A stretch of 64,000 nt of DNA from an uncultured Bacteroidota bacterium (GCA_903882805.1 CAIRYK010000053.1:62001-126000), one strand, 5' to 3'; shown: positions 1-9,099, numbered from the stretch's first letter. A program made the numbers and translations. Notes: generated by a model not told the origin, from the letters alone.

Positions 1-504
1 TGCATCTTCGGCGCTGCGCGGGTGCACGCCCAGCACTATATAGCCTTTATTTATGCCGGCTTCGTAAAGCTGTGCATGGTCTGCAGGAATACCTGCTCCG
101 GCAAGCGCGCCCAGCAGTCCACCCGTAACCACGCCAGCTCCAGCTCCGGCCAAGCCTGCTATAATAGGTCCGGCAATAATAAACCCAAGTCCGGGTACTA
201 CCAGACTGGTACTAACAGCCGCTACTACACCCAATATAGCCCCAACAGTTCCGCCTATAGCCGAGCCTACAGCCGCCTCGCCAAGCGCAGTAGATGCGCC
301 TGTTGCTGTAGCGTCTACATCCTCGGGATAGTATTTTTGCTGTGTTTCGGCCGACATCACCAGGCTGATTTCTTCTTTAGAGTACCCCTTGTTTATCAAC
401 GCTTTGTATGCGCTGTCGGCGCTTTCGCGGTTGGCAAACATTGCGGTTATTATTCTTGCACTGGTATAGGTGTTGTCGTCGCGCACCGATTGGCTGGTTT
501 CCAT
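1..504 (-). CDS. Stress-type protein with glycine-zipper-like centre (3' part cut by window edge)
   Basis: The frame is open from an ATG at 504 to the window edge, giving 168 residues without a stop; the C-terminus lies outside. Residues 1-55 resemble the short alpha/beta module of general stress proteins (AMFANRESADSAYKALINKG, then KEEISLVMS). Residues 65-130 are a Gly/Ala-rich hydrophobic stretch (GGTVGAILGVVAAV) that could form one or two membrane helices or a glycine zipper. A second module seems to begin near the edge (YEAGINKGYIVLGVHPRSAE). Proteins of this layout are common in Bacteroidota and often called general stress proteins, but the biochemical role is unknown. No Shine-Dalgarno is visible, which is normal for the phylum. 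Confidence 0.65.
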   Translation of the reverse strand, partial: METSQSVRDDNTYTSARIITAMFANRESADSAYKALINKGYSKEEISLVMSAETQQKYYPEDVDATATGASTALGEAAVGSAIGGTVGAILGVVAAVSTSLVVPGLGFIIAGPIIAGLAGAGAGVVTGGLLGALAGAGIPADHAQLYEAGINKGYIVLGVHPRSAEDA

Positions 505-982
505 TGGATATGATTTGGCTAACTATGAAGATCAAATATTATGTAAAGGTGTATAGATTACCTCATCATAGCATTACACAACTTGTACAGATAGTTACAT
601 CTTTCACACCTGCAAGGCTTTTTAACCAGCAAAACGGTATTTGCCGCTGCAATTGCGGCTTATATGCGCCATTTGTATGGTGTGGTATTATGGCCCTTCT
701 TATTCAGGCATCCATTGCCGCCTGTGCTTCTCGCGTATGGGTAGTTGGGATGCTGCCTTGATAGCGCCATTTAGCGAGGCTGAAAAGAATAAATCGTATA
801 GCGCAATACCCACTGATCCATTGGGCGCCCTTGGTTACCATAAATCGGGAGCGCCTCGGTGTGATCGAAACATATACCCATTGCGCAAGCAAGATGCTTG
901 CTTTTGTTGGGACCAATGTACACCCATCTACCAGTGGGGCTCGTTTCAAAAGGTGTAAAGGCTTAGCTATATTGCTTTTCCT
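505..982. other. Intergenic region without a convincing gene
   Basis: About 480 bases lie between two minus-strand genes. Short open frames exist on both strands (for example minus 704-949) but none has family character or good codon use. One minus frame reads protein-like for about 60 codons around 770-955 (GRWVYIGPNKSK is visible) and is then interrupted, so a decayed gene is possible but unproven. Confidence 0.4.
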
Positions 983-1501
983 CTATTTCAGCGCATCGCG
1001 GTAGCGCTTATCCCATTGTTGGTTTAGCATGGTTAGTTGCGTATAGTTCCGGTCTTTGGGTAGTTTTCTGTCCCAGCGGTATAATATATGCTGCAGTTGG
1101 CTCCGGTTGCGTTTCAAAAACGCCACCGACCCCTTTGCATAAAAGTACCAGGCTGCTCCATCTGCCCCGCCAAACCAGCGATAAAATACGTTGTACGTTT
1201 TTCCGAAATATTTTATTGCCATAGCGTTGTTACCGGCTTTGGCATATTGCTGTCCGGCATGCCATCGCAGTGCATGAAGGTTGCCCTGCTTATGGGTATT
1301 TATATAGGCCACAATGAGGTTTGCAGCATCACCATACCGGGCGTTTGCGGCCAGTTGCCGCCAGCAGCAAGTGTCGCTATCGAAAGCTACCTGAGGGTAA
1401 TCGAGCGTTGCGTTTTGCTGCGCAGATACCTGAAGCGATAGCAACAGCGCAACTATACCCGGCAATATACTGCTACCGCAAGTCGTCTTTGTATTTCCCA
1501 T
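983..1501 (-). CDS. Small secreted protein of unknown function
   Basis: 172 residues. An N-terminal signal peptide (hydrophobic ILPGIVALLLSLQVSA, cleavage probably before QQNA) indicates export to the periplasm or beyond. The mature part is helical with an alternating aromatic/hydrophobic pattern (AGQQYAKAGNNAMAIKYFGK) that resembles a single tetratricopeptide-like helical pair, followed by a basic C-terminus (KLPKDRNYTQLTMLNQ). No catalytic motif is visible. It starts at ATG 1501 and stands alone between an intergenic region and a broken carbonic-anhydrase gene on the same strand. Function unknown; similar short secreted proteins are widespread in Chitinophagaceae. Confidence 0.6.
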   Translation of the reverse strand: MGNTKTTCGSSILPGIVALLLSLQVSAQQNATLDYPQVAFDSDTCCWRQLAANARYGDAANLIVAYINTHKQGNLHALRWHAGQQYAKAGNNAMAIKYFGKTYNVFYRWFGGADGAAWYFYAKGSVAFLKRNRSQLQHILYRWDRKLPKDRNYTQLTMLNQQWDKRYRDALK

Positions 1502-1538
1502 TGGCCATTTTATGCATATTTGCCCGTCAACTACTTGC

Positions 1539-2270
1539 TTATAAAAAATAGTCTATCAGGTTTCTTTTCGTTTTCTCGTGCACATTTACTACATCAAATC
1601 GCCTTGCGGCGGTGTAAGACCCCATTTCGCTGTCGCTGCTTATACGCATAGCGCCCATGAGCAATACGTTTTTACAGTTGAAAACGGTATGTTCTACCAG
1701 GTAGTTAATGCATTCATCAATTGCTTCATACATCGCCTCGGTAGCTCCATATATAGGGTGTTGTGCATTTAGTATTCGGTATTTCTGTTTTAAAAAAATT
1801 TGTTCTATCACATTCATCCGGTAAGCTGTATCTGTAATTTCGCCTCGCACTATCTCGCTGTTCTTTAGTTTATCCGGGGCTGCTTTAGCGGCGCTGCAGC
1901 AGTGTGGCTCCTCTTTTTGCCCCACGCTCAGCGCCTCGCCCAACTCGCCATACTTTGTCATGCCTTTGTGCGAGCCAAAATATAGAAACACCGCTCCCTC
2001 GTCGGGTAGGTGGCTGGCAAACGCCTACATGCCTGTTTTTCCGGCAAACGTATACGCGTTTAGTCCGCCCATATTGAATTGCCCTAAAAACTTATACGCT
2101 CTTGTGCGTACTGAATATTGTCTTTGTCGGCAGCATATACTCGGCATGCATTACCTTGGTAGGCTCCAGTTCATCTTCTACAAAATCTACCAATTTGCTT
2201 ACACTGTCTATTGTGTTACTGCATAGGGGTAAAATCTGCGTATACTCTCCAGTTTTTCTTTCTTAATCAT
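1539..2270 (-). pseudogene. Broken LCIB-type (theta) carbonic anhydrase-like gene
   Basis: The reading frame is recoverable only in pieces. From ATG 2270 it reads MIKKEKLESIRRFYPYAVTQ and meets TAG at 2208-2210. A second frame carries IDSVSKLVDFVEDELEPTKV and ends at TAA 2092-2094. A third carries FNMGGLNAYTFAGKTGM, is cut by TAG at 2025-2027, then continues AFASHLPDEGAVFLYFGSH and runs to the natural end at 1539. The pattern F-x-GGL, FAGxTG, HxPDxG, YGxH and an HCC motif matches my recollection of the limiting-CO2-inducible LCIB family, whose members are zinc carbonic anhydrases. About 244 residues would be the intact length. At least two frameshifts plus one nonsense codon make it non-functional as written; the GTG-started 150-residue open part is unlikely to be translated as such. 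Confidence 0.7.
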
Positions 2271-2329
2271 CAACCAGTTTGCTGTTTTTGGTATTCAAAT
2301 AATATCTGGATAGTAGACCGCTAAATACC

Positions 2330-3337
2330 TTACAGTATAATATTGTTTTTGGGATGCAGTGGTTCGGGCAGTTCGGTTTCGCCCAGCATCTCTCTCATAT
2401 CGCGCTCTATGGTGCGGCTCATTTGCGATATGGGTATGTCGTTGGCGCTACCTTCAAACGGGTTTTCAGTACCCTCGCCTATCTGATCGAGGGTGGTAAA
2501 AAACCACGAAATAAGTATACTGAACGGCAATACCATCCATACCATATGGCCTTTCATTATGCCCTCTACGCTATCGTTCAGTTTATCAAATTCGCGCAGC
2601 ATACCAAATGGCAACAATATGCTGAACAACCGTATAAAGTAGGTATTAGACGATGCAAACTGGCGGGGATACGGGAAGTTCTTTATGCGCTCGGCCTTTC
2701 CCTGATGGTCGTAAAATTCTTTTATCATGCGCTCCATTTCCAGAAACGTAAGCGTATCTATTTGTTTTCCGTCCAGCAGTTGTTTCAGCGCCGCCGATTG
2801 CGCGGCCATTATCTGCACACTTTTATTCTTGGCCTGCAAGGTAGCTTTCAGCTCGGCCGGATTCAGGTATTTTGCCAGTTCGGCTTCCAGCGAGGTATCG
2901 TTTTCGGGTATGGTATATAGTCGGCTGTATTCTTCGTTGTAGGGCTTACCGCGGTTTTCCCATGGTTTGCGCTCGCGCAGTTGGTACCTAAACGCCGTAA
3001 GCCATGCAAAGTGCCGGTATACCAGCAGCTTTGTAACCTCGCTATTATCAAAAAAATCGCGGCACATAACTCCCCACATACGGCTGCTGTTCAGTATGCC
3101 GCCCCATATTTGGCGTGCTTCCCAGGCGCGGTTGTAGGTTTGTGTATTTTTAAAACCTACCGTAAATGCAGTAGCCGTACCCAGCAAGCCAACAACTGTC
3201 CACGGTAGCGCAATCCATTTTTGCCCGGCTACCTCATATAGTACTACGGGTACCACACTGATCAACAGCGCTTTATAAATATTTCTACGGGTCCAGAATA
3301 TGAATTCTTTAAAGGTGTACTGACTGCCGGCATGCAT
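2330..3337 (-). CDS. Bestrophin-like anion channel family membrane protein
   Basis: 335 residues, starting at ATG 3337. Features of the bacterial bestrophin (RFP-TM/UPF0187) family: an N-terminal amphipathic start and TM1 (IYKALLISVVPVVLYEVAG), a second TM pair (PWTVVGLLGTATAFTVGFKN), the conserved YNRAWEARQIWGGILNSSR segment, and a C-terminal TM pair (LPFGMLREFDKL then MVWMVLPFSILISWFF) followed by the conserved EGTENPFEGSANDIPISQMS stretch. The family forms pentameric anion channels in the inner membrane; some bacterial members conduct cations. It stands alone, 60 bases upstream of the broken carbonic-anhydrase gene on the same strand, so bicarbonate conduction is a thought suggested by the neighbour, not shown. 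Confidence 0.85.
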   Translation of the reverse strand: MHAGSQYTFKEFIFWTRRNIYKALLISVVPVVLYEVAGQKWIALPWTVVGLLGTATAFTVGFKNTQTYNRAWEARQIWGGILNSSRMWGVMCRDFFDNSEVTKLLVYRHFAWLTAFRYQLRERKPWENRGKPYNEEYSRLYTIPENDTSLEAELAKYLNPAELKATLQAKNKSVQIMAAQSAALKQLLDGKQIDTLTFLEMERMIKEFYDHQGKAERIKNFPYPRQFASSNTYFIRLFSILLPFGMLREFDKLNDSVEGIMKGHMVWMVLPFSILISWFFTTLDQIGEGTENPFEGSANDIPISQMSRTIERDMREMLGETELPEPLHPKNNIIL

Positions 3338-3681
3338 AAATTATTCCTGTTTGTTTGTATACGTTACAATCTATTACTACTACATGCAGTTGTATGAATG
3401 TGGATCTATAAAAATATACAACTCACACAATCGACCAAATAAATAATAGCAATGCAATAATAAACGAAGGTTAAACGCCGAAACGACCTCACTAACCCAC
3501 CTCAACGCAGCCATATACCACGCGCATACTGCTGCGCCGCGTGGCGCATCTGCTTAGTATTAAAAACCTGCTTTGTATATGGATCAGAAAAACCCTCTGT
3601 ACGCAATAATGAAACCTGCAAAAAAGGAGTGGGGCTCACGGGACGAATATCTACCCCCGAATTGTTACTAAAGGCTAAAAA
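3338..3681. other. Intergenic region, no gene supported
   Basis: AT-rich at 3340-3470, then mixed. On the minus strand the frame of the ABC gene stays open for about 54 codons after its stop, without a start codon of note or known motif; this is within chance expectation. It contains the palindrome-like GCGCCGCGTGGCGC near 3534. No promoter could be assigned with confidence. Confidence 0.4.
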
Positions 3682-5502
3682 CTACTTCACCTGCTGCAGC
3701 TCTACCAAGCGTTTATACATACCGTCTTTGGCTATAAGGGTGGCATGTGTGCCGCGCTCTACTACGCGGCCTTTTTCCATCACTATTATCTCGTCGGCAT
3801 GCTGCACTGTGCTCAGGCGGTGGGCTATTACTACGCAGGTGCGGTTTTCCATAAGTTTGTTTATGGCGTCTTGCACTATACGCTCGCTTTCGGTGTCGAG
3901 CGATGAGGTGGCCTCATCGAGTATAAGTATGGGTGGATTTTTCAACACAGCCCTGGCTATGGTTATGCGCTGGCGTTCGCCGCCGCTCAGCCTTGCGCCT
4001 CGGTCGCCGGCTACAGTCTGGTAGCCTTCGGGCTTTTGCATTATAAAGTTGTGGGCATGGGCTATGCGCGCTGCATCCTCTACCCGTTCTTGGGTGGCGC
4101 CGCCGGTGCCCAATATTATGTTGTTGTATATGGTGTCGTTAAACAGTATGGGGTCTTGGCCCACCACGCCCATCAGCCTGCGCAGGTCGTCCAGCTTGCA
4201 GTCTTTTACATTTACGCCATCTATGAGTATTTCGCCGCCGCTCACATCATGAAACCGCGGAATGAGATCGGCCACAGTGCTTTTACCGGCTCCCGATGCG
4301 CCTACCAGGGCCACCATTTTTCCCTTCTTTATGGTTAGGTTCAGCCCATTCAGTATTTGCTTGTCGCCATAGGCAAACGTTACATTCCTAAACTCCAGAC
4401 TGTCTTCAAACCCCGCTATGGGCTTGGCATCGGGGCGTTCGGTAATGGTGTTTTCGGTATGTAGTAGCTTTTCTATACGGTCGAGGGCGGCAGTGCCTTT
4501 CTGCACGTTGTAAAAAGCCGACGACAGATTTTTGAAGGGGTTGATAATCATGGTAAAGTAGGCGATATAGGTAAGGAACGACGCCCCGTCGAACCCGGTA
4601 CCGGCAAACACTATACGTCCGCCAAACCACAATATGATGCTCACCACAATAATACCCATGGTTTCAGACATGGGCGATGCCAGCTCGCGGCGAGCCGCAA
4701 TAGTGTTGCGCGTGCGAAACAGCGTATTGTTGAGTTTCATAAACCGCAGGTGTTGGTGCCGCTCAGCGCCAAAGGCTTTTACCACGCGCATACCCACAAG
4801 GGTTTCGTCTATCACGCCCAGCATACCGCCCAGTTGTTCCTGCGCCAGATTGCTCGATTTGCGCAGCGACTTACTGATGCGCCCGATGACAAAACCGGCT
4901 ACCGGCAAAAACAGAAACAGAAAAATAGTGAGCTGATAGTTGATATACACCATCATACCCAGGTACACAATTATAGTGAGCGGCTCGCGGATAAACACCT
5001 CCAGCACGCTCATTATAGACAGTTCTACCTCGTTTATATCGTTGGTCATTTTAGATATCAGGTCGCCCTTGCGCTCTTCGGTAAAAAAGCCAATGGGCAG
5101 CGACAGCATTTTGGTAAACATATCGTCGCGCAGGCGGCGTAGCACCGCATTGCGCAGCGGATTGAGGATATAGAGCGATATATACAGAAACAGATTTTTG
5201 AACACCGTAAACACTACCACTGCCACGCATATATAGGCCAGCGCCGTAAGTTTGCCATCGGTGGCTATTACCTGATGCACAAAGGCTTTTATCTGGTTCA
5301 TGATATCGGTGGCTACCTTGCTGTTTGCTGCTGCTTTTACCGACTGTGCATTTTCGCCCATAAACAGCACCTGCAATACCGGAGCCAGCATAGCCAGCGA
5401 CAACATACCAAAGAAAATGCTGAGCAGATTAGAGGTGAAATAGAGCGCTATTTTACCCTTGTAGTCTGCCAGATACGTCAATAGCCTCGATATTTTTTTC
5501 AT
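3682..5502 (-). CDS. MsbA-like ABC exporter, fused permease and ATPase
   Basis: 606 residues in the half-transporter layout. Residues 1-330 hold six membrane helices (for example LLSIFFGMLSLAMLAPVLQV and LTIFLFLFLPVAGFVIGRIS). Residues 365-600 form the nucleotide-binding domain: Walker A GASGAGKST at 401-409, signature LSGGERQR at 505-512, Walker B ILILDE at 525-530, D-loop SSLD, H-loop His561. Length and layout fit MsbA, the inner-membrane flippase for lipid A core, which acts as a homodimer; multidrug or peptide exporters of the same fold cannot be excluded. It starts at ATG 5502. It is a single-gene unit; msrB lies divergently upstream. Confidence 0.85.
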   Translation of the reverse strand: MKKISRLLTYLADYKGKIALYFTSNLLSIFFGMLSLAMLAPVLQVLFMGENAQSVKAAANSKVATDIMNQIKAFVHQVIATDGKLTALAYICVAVVVFTVFKNLFLYISLYILNPLRNAVLRRLRDDMFTKMLSLPIGFFTEERKGDLISKMTNDINEVELSIMSVLEVFIREPLTIIVYLGMMVYINYQLTIFLFLFLPVAGFVIGRISKSLRKSSNLAQEQLGGMLGVIDETLVGMRVVKAFGAERHQHLRFMKLNNTLFRTRNTIAARRELASPMSETMGIIVVSIILWFGGRIVFAGTGFDGASFLTYIAYFTMIINPFKNLSSAFYNVQKGTAALDRIEKLLHTENTITERPDAKPIAGFEDSLEFRNVTFAYGDKQILNGLNLTIKKGKMVALVGASGAGKSTVADLIPRFHDVSGGEILIDGVNVKDCKLDDLRRLMGVVGQDPILFNDTIYNNIILGTGGATQERVEDAARIAHAHNFIMQKPEGYQTVAGDRGARLSGGERQRITIARAVLKNPPILILDEATSSLDTESERIVQDAINKLMENRTCVVIAHRLSTVQHADEIIVMEKGRVVERGTHATLIAKDGMYKRLVELQQVK

Positions 5503-5731
5503 GCTGTATTTTTGGGATTACTTAATCCTTCGGCAAAGGTGCGTACTAATTGCAATACTTCTATTCATTTAGCGCAGCGCTTACCCGAAAATTATACATT
5601 TATATACATTAACCCACGGCGCAGACAAAAGGTAGCCAGAAATAGTTAATAAAATGATAAACCATAACAGCCTGAAAAACATAAACAACACACCTGCCGT
5701 AAATGAAGCAAACCACTTAATATCAGCTACA

Positions 5732-6244
5732 ATGCGTAAATTTAACATCGTAAGCAGCCTTTGCGCTATGCTTCTTTTTTCTGAATGTAATACTGCACAA
5801 ACTATGAACGACCACAAAAACAATCCGTACTACTCACGCACCGACACTACGCACCTGAACGTAAGCAACAAGGAATGGAGTAAAATACTACCCAAAGACG
5901 TATATAACATAGCCCGTGAAAAAGGCACGGAATGGGCTTTTAGCGGCAAGTATTATAAAACCGATACTAAGGGATCGTATTACTGTGCAGTATGCGGCAA
6001 TCATTTGTTTAAGTCTGATGCGAAATTTGCATCGAGTTGCGGTTGGCCCAGCTTCTACGAAGCCATTCGCCCCAACAGCGTACTTTATCTGGAAGACAAC
6101 TCACATGGCATGAGCCGCACCGAAGTAGAATGCGCCCGTTGCAACTCGCACCTCGGCCACATCTTCGACGACGGCCCTGCCCCCACCTACCGCCGCTTTT
6201 GCATGAATTCGGCAGTACTGGATTTTGAGCCAGACGCGAAGTGA
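5732..6244 (+). CDS. msrB: Peptide-methionine (R)-S-oxide reductase, exported
   Basis: Reduces the R epimer of methionine sulfoxide in oxidised proteins. From ATG 5732 the product has 170 residues: a hydrophobic N-terminus (MRKFNIVSSLCAMLLFSEC) that looks like a signal or lipoprotein peptide, then the MsrB fold with zinc ligands Cys85/Cys88 (YYCAVCGN) and Cys134/Cys137 (ECARCNSHLGHIFDDGP), the SSCGWPSF motif with Cys103, and the catalytic Cys157 in RRFCMNS. A longer frame opens at ATG 5654 but adds 26 residues before the signal peptide, so the internal start is preferred. An exported MsrB protects envelope proteins. No msrA is adjacent. Confidence 0.92.
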   Translation: MRKFNIVSSLCAMLLFSECNTAQTMNDHKNNPYYSRTDTTHLNVSNKEWSKILPKDVYNIAREKGTEWAFSGKYYKTDTKGSYYCAVCGNHLFKSDAKFASSCGWPSFYEAIRPNSVLYLEDNSHGMSRTEVECARCNSHLGHIFDDGPAPTYRRFCMNSAVLDFEPDAK

Positions 6245-6709
6245 TACCATTTGAACATCAAAAAACACTAACCCATTAGGTAATATTGGGGCTCAATTTG
6301 ATTGCAATTTGTACTTAGCCCGATAGGGCTAAAATGTGAGTAGCCGGAGGTAACGCCTCCGGTATTATTCAAAATGAGGTCCGACTCCGGAGGAGTCGAA
6401 TGTGCTATTGTAAAATATAAATCCGAAAAGCCTCACATTCGAGCTTTTTGAGGGTATTTGTGTTTTTTGCGCCTCTCCCCGGGATGCTCCCGCGGCAACG
6501 CCTATCAAGCCTATTTGGGCTTTTAGGTAGCAGAGCAATGTCAGTCATCTCTATGGCATTTTAAGTACAAATGCAAACTTGTTGGTGTGTTTGACATTGC
6601 CGAAAAATGAATTCCAATTGGTTCAACAGTTTGATTTGGCCTTTATTCCGTAATTAGGTGCGGATGGATTACTGGAAGGGCAACTAAGAGGGAAAGAAAA
6701 TCGCCCCCG
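6245..6709. repeat. Intergenic region with three REP-like palindromes
   Basis: No gene is visible. Three perfect short hairpins are spaced through it: TAGCCCGATAGGGCTA at 6316-6331, CCGGAGGTAACGCCTCCGG at 6344-6362 and CGACTCCGGAGGAGTCG at 6382-6398. The first bases after the msrB stop (from 6244) read ATACCATTTGAACATCAAAA, which resembles the inverted right end of the dispersed repeat at 10726-10869. Such palindromes recur in intergenic spaces of this window and look like repetitive extragenic palindromes. Confidence 0.5.
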
Positions 6710-7000
6710 CTACACTTCCTCCGGCTTGCCTATCTGGTCTATCCAGTTGTCGGTTTGATCGGGTAGTTTGTTGAGGTGCGCTTTAAGTAGAAAATACGAT
6801 GCCACGGCGCAAGCAATTGCCAGCAGGTAGTAAACAATAGGTTCGTCGGTGAGCATACCGCCTACTACTGCGCCTATTACCTCGCCGGCAAACCATGCCA
6901 GCACAGTATATAGTTTCCATGTGCCGGCCTTCAGGCCTTTGCTGGTAGCGAGGAATCCAATTCTTTTAGTAAGGTTTACCAGGAGTATAATTTCGAGCAT
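6710..7000 (-). CDS. Small membrane protein of unknown function
   Basis: 96 residues with a short cytoplasmic-looking N-terminus (LTKRIGFLATSKGLKAGTWK) between hydrophobic segments. Two clear helices follow: VLAWFAGEVIGAVVGGML and IVYYLLAIACAVASYFLL. The tail is polar (LNKLPDQTDNWIDQIGKPEE). No known motif. It is a single gene 54 bases downstream of another minus-strand membrane protein and may share its transcript. Resembles the many short two-TM hypothetical proteins of Chitinophagaceae; function unknown. Confidence 0.65.
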   Translation of the reverse strand: MLEIILLVNLTKRIGFLATSKGLKAGTWKLYTVLAWFAGEVIGAVVGGMLTDEPIVYYLLAIACAVASYFLLKAHLNKLPDQTDNWIDQIGKPEEV

Positions 7001-7054
7001 TCCAGGTTAATTTTCCTAATAATACAAAACAAATCTTGTCTGCAAAATTATTTT

Positions 7055-7630
7055 TTATATCTCTTTTATGCCAGGCTGCAATTGCAGCAGGCTGTGCATA
7101 AAATCGTAGTGGTCGTCTACGGTAAGTACTATTTTATTGTTGGCGGTAGTGGTAAGGAGCACATAATTTTTCCTTTTGGTGCAGTACCATTGCATTGGGC
7201 CGTAGTCTTTGTGGTAAAACGGCCCCACAAAGCCCCAAATACTATTTTTGGTGCGCGAGCCGGTGTAGCGGGCCATCATCAGATCTCTGGGCGAAGGTTG
7301 GGCCATAGTCGCAATATCGGCTATGTTTATGGCGGCCGGTTTTCTTAGTCCGTCAATAATAACTTCCGTATCTGTGAGCGTTACGCCCAGCATACGTCCC
7401 TTGTAGGTGTAGATAAGTAGCGCCCAAAGCACAACAGGCGCTACCATAGTAGCGGCAATAAATTCCAGATTCATCAGCTTTAGATAAGCAATAATGCCCA
7501 TGCCGCTATGGTTGCCGTAGTTGTGCAGATAAGGATAAAACCCCATAGCCACAAAACTTAGCGAAAGCGCGAGTATGGTAAAAGGCCCCATCTTGGCAAC
7601 ACCATCGGGCGAACTGATGTATTTTTTCAT
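7055..7630 (-). CDS. Two-TM membrane protein with a PH-like C-terminal domain
   Basis: From ATG 7630 the product has 191 residues; the frame extends to a TTG at 7693, but the first in-frame ATGs are at 7645 and 7630. Two membrane helices are visible (FTILALSLSFVAMGFYPYL and FIAATMVAPVVLWALLIYTY). After them comes a soluble beta-rich part (GVTLTDTEVIIDGLRKPAAI, WYCTKRKNYVLLTT, NKIVLTVDD) of the pattern seen in bacterial PH-like domains that sit after two helices. Divergent from the GldM-like gene with a 113-base gap that must hold both promoters. Function unknown. Confidence 0.6.
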   Translation of the reverse strand: MKKYISSPDGVAKMGPFTILALSLSFVAMGFYPYLHNYGNHSGMGIIAYLKLMNLEFIAATMVAPVVLWALLIYTYKGRMLGVTLTDTEVIIDGLRKPAAINIADIATMAQPSPRDLMMARYTGSRTKNSIWGFVGPFYHKDYGPMQWYCTKRKNYVLLTTTANNKIVLTVDDHYDFMHSLLQLQPGIKEI

Positions 7631-7743
7631 GTAGGGTATAAACATACGCAAAAAGAGTATATGCTGTAGTGTAATAAAAGTAGTACCGCACAAGCATGGA
7701 TAGCCTATCTGTATTTTTTCGTAAATTGTATGATCGTTGTTCT

Positions 7744-8835
7744 ATGCTAAAAAACCTCATCATATTGTTATTGTGCGCCACTACAGCGTTGGCAACATAC
7801 GCGCTTTTGGCCGGGCGTAGCCAATGCCGCAAAATGGATCTGGTATTTGAGGAGGCATTCAAACATTTGGAACACGAGAAAACGGAGTTGACCAAAGAAA
7901 TAGTAACCGAATTTAAAGAAAAATATGCAGGCGATACCGAACGTAGGTACCCCTATTACCGAAAAGCGATGATGGTAACGGCTATAAGCGAATCGCTGCG
8001 GGCTGAAGTGCAAGAAGCGACAGATATAGGCTACCTGAGCAGGCGCATACCAATGCAAGTGACCGCCATGATAGCCCTGTCCACTACCGCCGATACTGCT
8101 GCAATGCGTATTAGGCTGCAGGAGGCCGGTTATGGGCGGTACCTCGCAGGCAAGGCTGGTTTGGCCGACAGCGTTTTGGGCGGAGCCTGTAAGCAGGCAG
8201 GTAAAGCCATACTAAAGGCCGACATAGCCGCAATAGCACATGCTGTAATAGGAAAGATATATGCCGAAGGCTCATCGGGCTGCACATTGCGGTTTGATAA
8301 CCATTTTGCGATGGCGATTGTAAAAACGCCTGTAGTTTATGCCGGCGACAGGGTAGAAGGCGCGCTGCTGATGGCGCAAACTATAGACGGGAATAACGAA
8401 CGGGTTACTGCAATGACCGTAAACGGCAAACCGCTGACTGCTGTAAATAGTGTGGGCAGTTTTGGGTGGACAGCCGGGGCGCCAGGCACAAAGCCTGTTT
8501 CCGCCAAAGTAGAACTCATTAACAGCGCTGGCAGCAAGACGCTTTATACATCAGTCGCTACTTACCGTATAGAGCGACCCGGCGTGTTGTTGAGCATAGA
8601 CAATAACAGAACGGTATATGTAGCAGAGCCAAACCCAATATCGGTGATGACGCCCGTAGCGCCAACCGAAGACCTGAGGTTGCGCACCAACAATGGCACG
8701 CTCACCGGCGGCAATGGTAAATACCTGCTGACGCCCGAACATACCGGTAATGTGAAAATAACAGTGGCCGCCCGCATACCGGGCAACGGAAACCGGGATA
8801 TAGACAGCTTTGTATGCACTGCTATAGCCCGGTAA
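7744..8835 (+). CDS. Orphan GldM-like envelope protein
   Basis: 363 residues from ATG 7744 (the frame opens at 7696, but the ATG directly before the hydrophobic segment is preferred). One N-terminal membrane helix (LKNLIILLLCATTALATYAL) is followed by a charged helical region (EEAFKHLEHEKTELTKEIV) and beta-rich domains. Residues 276-363 (RPGVLLSIDNNRTVYVAEPN, NNGTLTGGNGKYLLTP) follow the periplasmic repeat domains of GldM, the shaft protein of the gliding and T9SS motor, as I remember them. GldM is usually about 510 residues and encoded beside gldK, gldL and gldN; none of these is here and the protein is shorter. It may be a divergent paralogue anchored in the inner membrane. Role unproven. 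Confidence 0.5.
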   Translation: MLKNLIILLLCATTALATYALLAGRSQCRKMDLVFEEAFKHLEHEKTELTKEIVTEFKEKYAGDTERRYPYYRKAMMVTAISESLRAEVQEATDIGYLSRRIPMQVTAMIALSTTADTAAMRIRLQEAGYGRYLAGKAGLADSVLGGACKQAGKAILKADIAAIAHAVIGKIYAEGSSGCTLRFDNHFAMAIVKTPVVYAGDRVEGALLMAQTIDGNNERVTAMTVNGKPLTAVNSVGSFGWTAGAPGTKPVSAKVELINSAGSKTLYTSVATYRIERPGVLLSIDNNRTVYVAEPNPISVMTPVAPTEDLRLRTNNGTLTGGNGKYLLTPEHTGNVKITVAARIPGNGNRDIDSFVCTAIAR

Positions 8836-8863
8836 TCAGGTATTGCCAAAATAGACGCTAAAA

Positions 8864-9010
8864 CTATGCGCGGCGTATAATGCCAAGCAGCAAAGATATT
8901 ATAGCCAGTACAAGCAAGATATGAATAATGGAACCTGCGCTATATACAAAAGCGCCCAACACCCAACCGATAACCAAAATAACCGCAATAACATATAAAA
9001 TAGACCTCAT
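8864..9010 (-). CDS. Small DUF5670 (lmo0937-type) membrane protein
   Basis: 48 residues, read directly from the reverse strand: it begins MRSILYVIAVILVIGWVLGA and ends LLLGIIRRA before TAG at 8864-8866. Nearly the whole chain is hydrophobic with two predicted helices (ILYVIAVILVIGWVLGAFVY and IIHILLVLAIISLLLGII). This sequence is the hallmark of the lmo0937/DUF5670 family of tiny membrane proteins, which are abundant in Bacteroidota and often linked to envelope stress. Its exact function is unknown. Confidence 0.85.
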   Translation of the reverse strand: MRSILYVIAVILVIGWVLGAFVYSAGSIIHILLVLAIISLLLGIIRRA

Positions 9011-9099
9011 GGTGTTGTTTATACCAAATGTGGCAATTACCATGCCGCGAATAGGAAAACAGATAAGAAACTGTATTTATATTTTCCAGCCTGGTTGCT

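Noticed and set aside
22-513. Plus-strand 163-residue open frame at the window start
   Set aside because: It mirrors the minus-strand stress-type protein, whose sequence is far more protein-like.
704-949. 81-residue minus-strand open frame
   Set aside because: No start signal, no family motif and poor composition; treated as intergenic.
3520-3684. In-frame extension of about 54 codons after the MsbA-like stop
   Set aside because: An open run of this length is expected by chance and shows no motif; no evidence for stop read-through.
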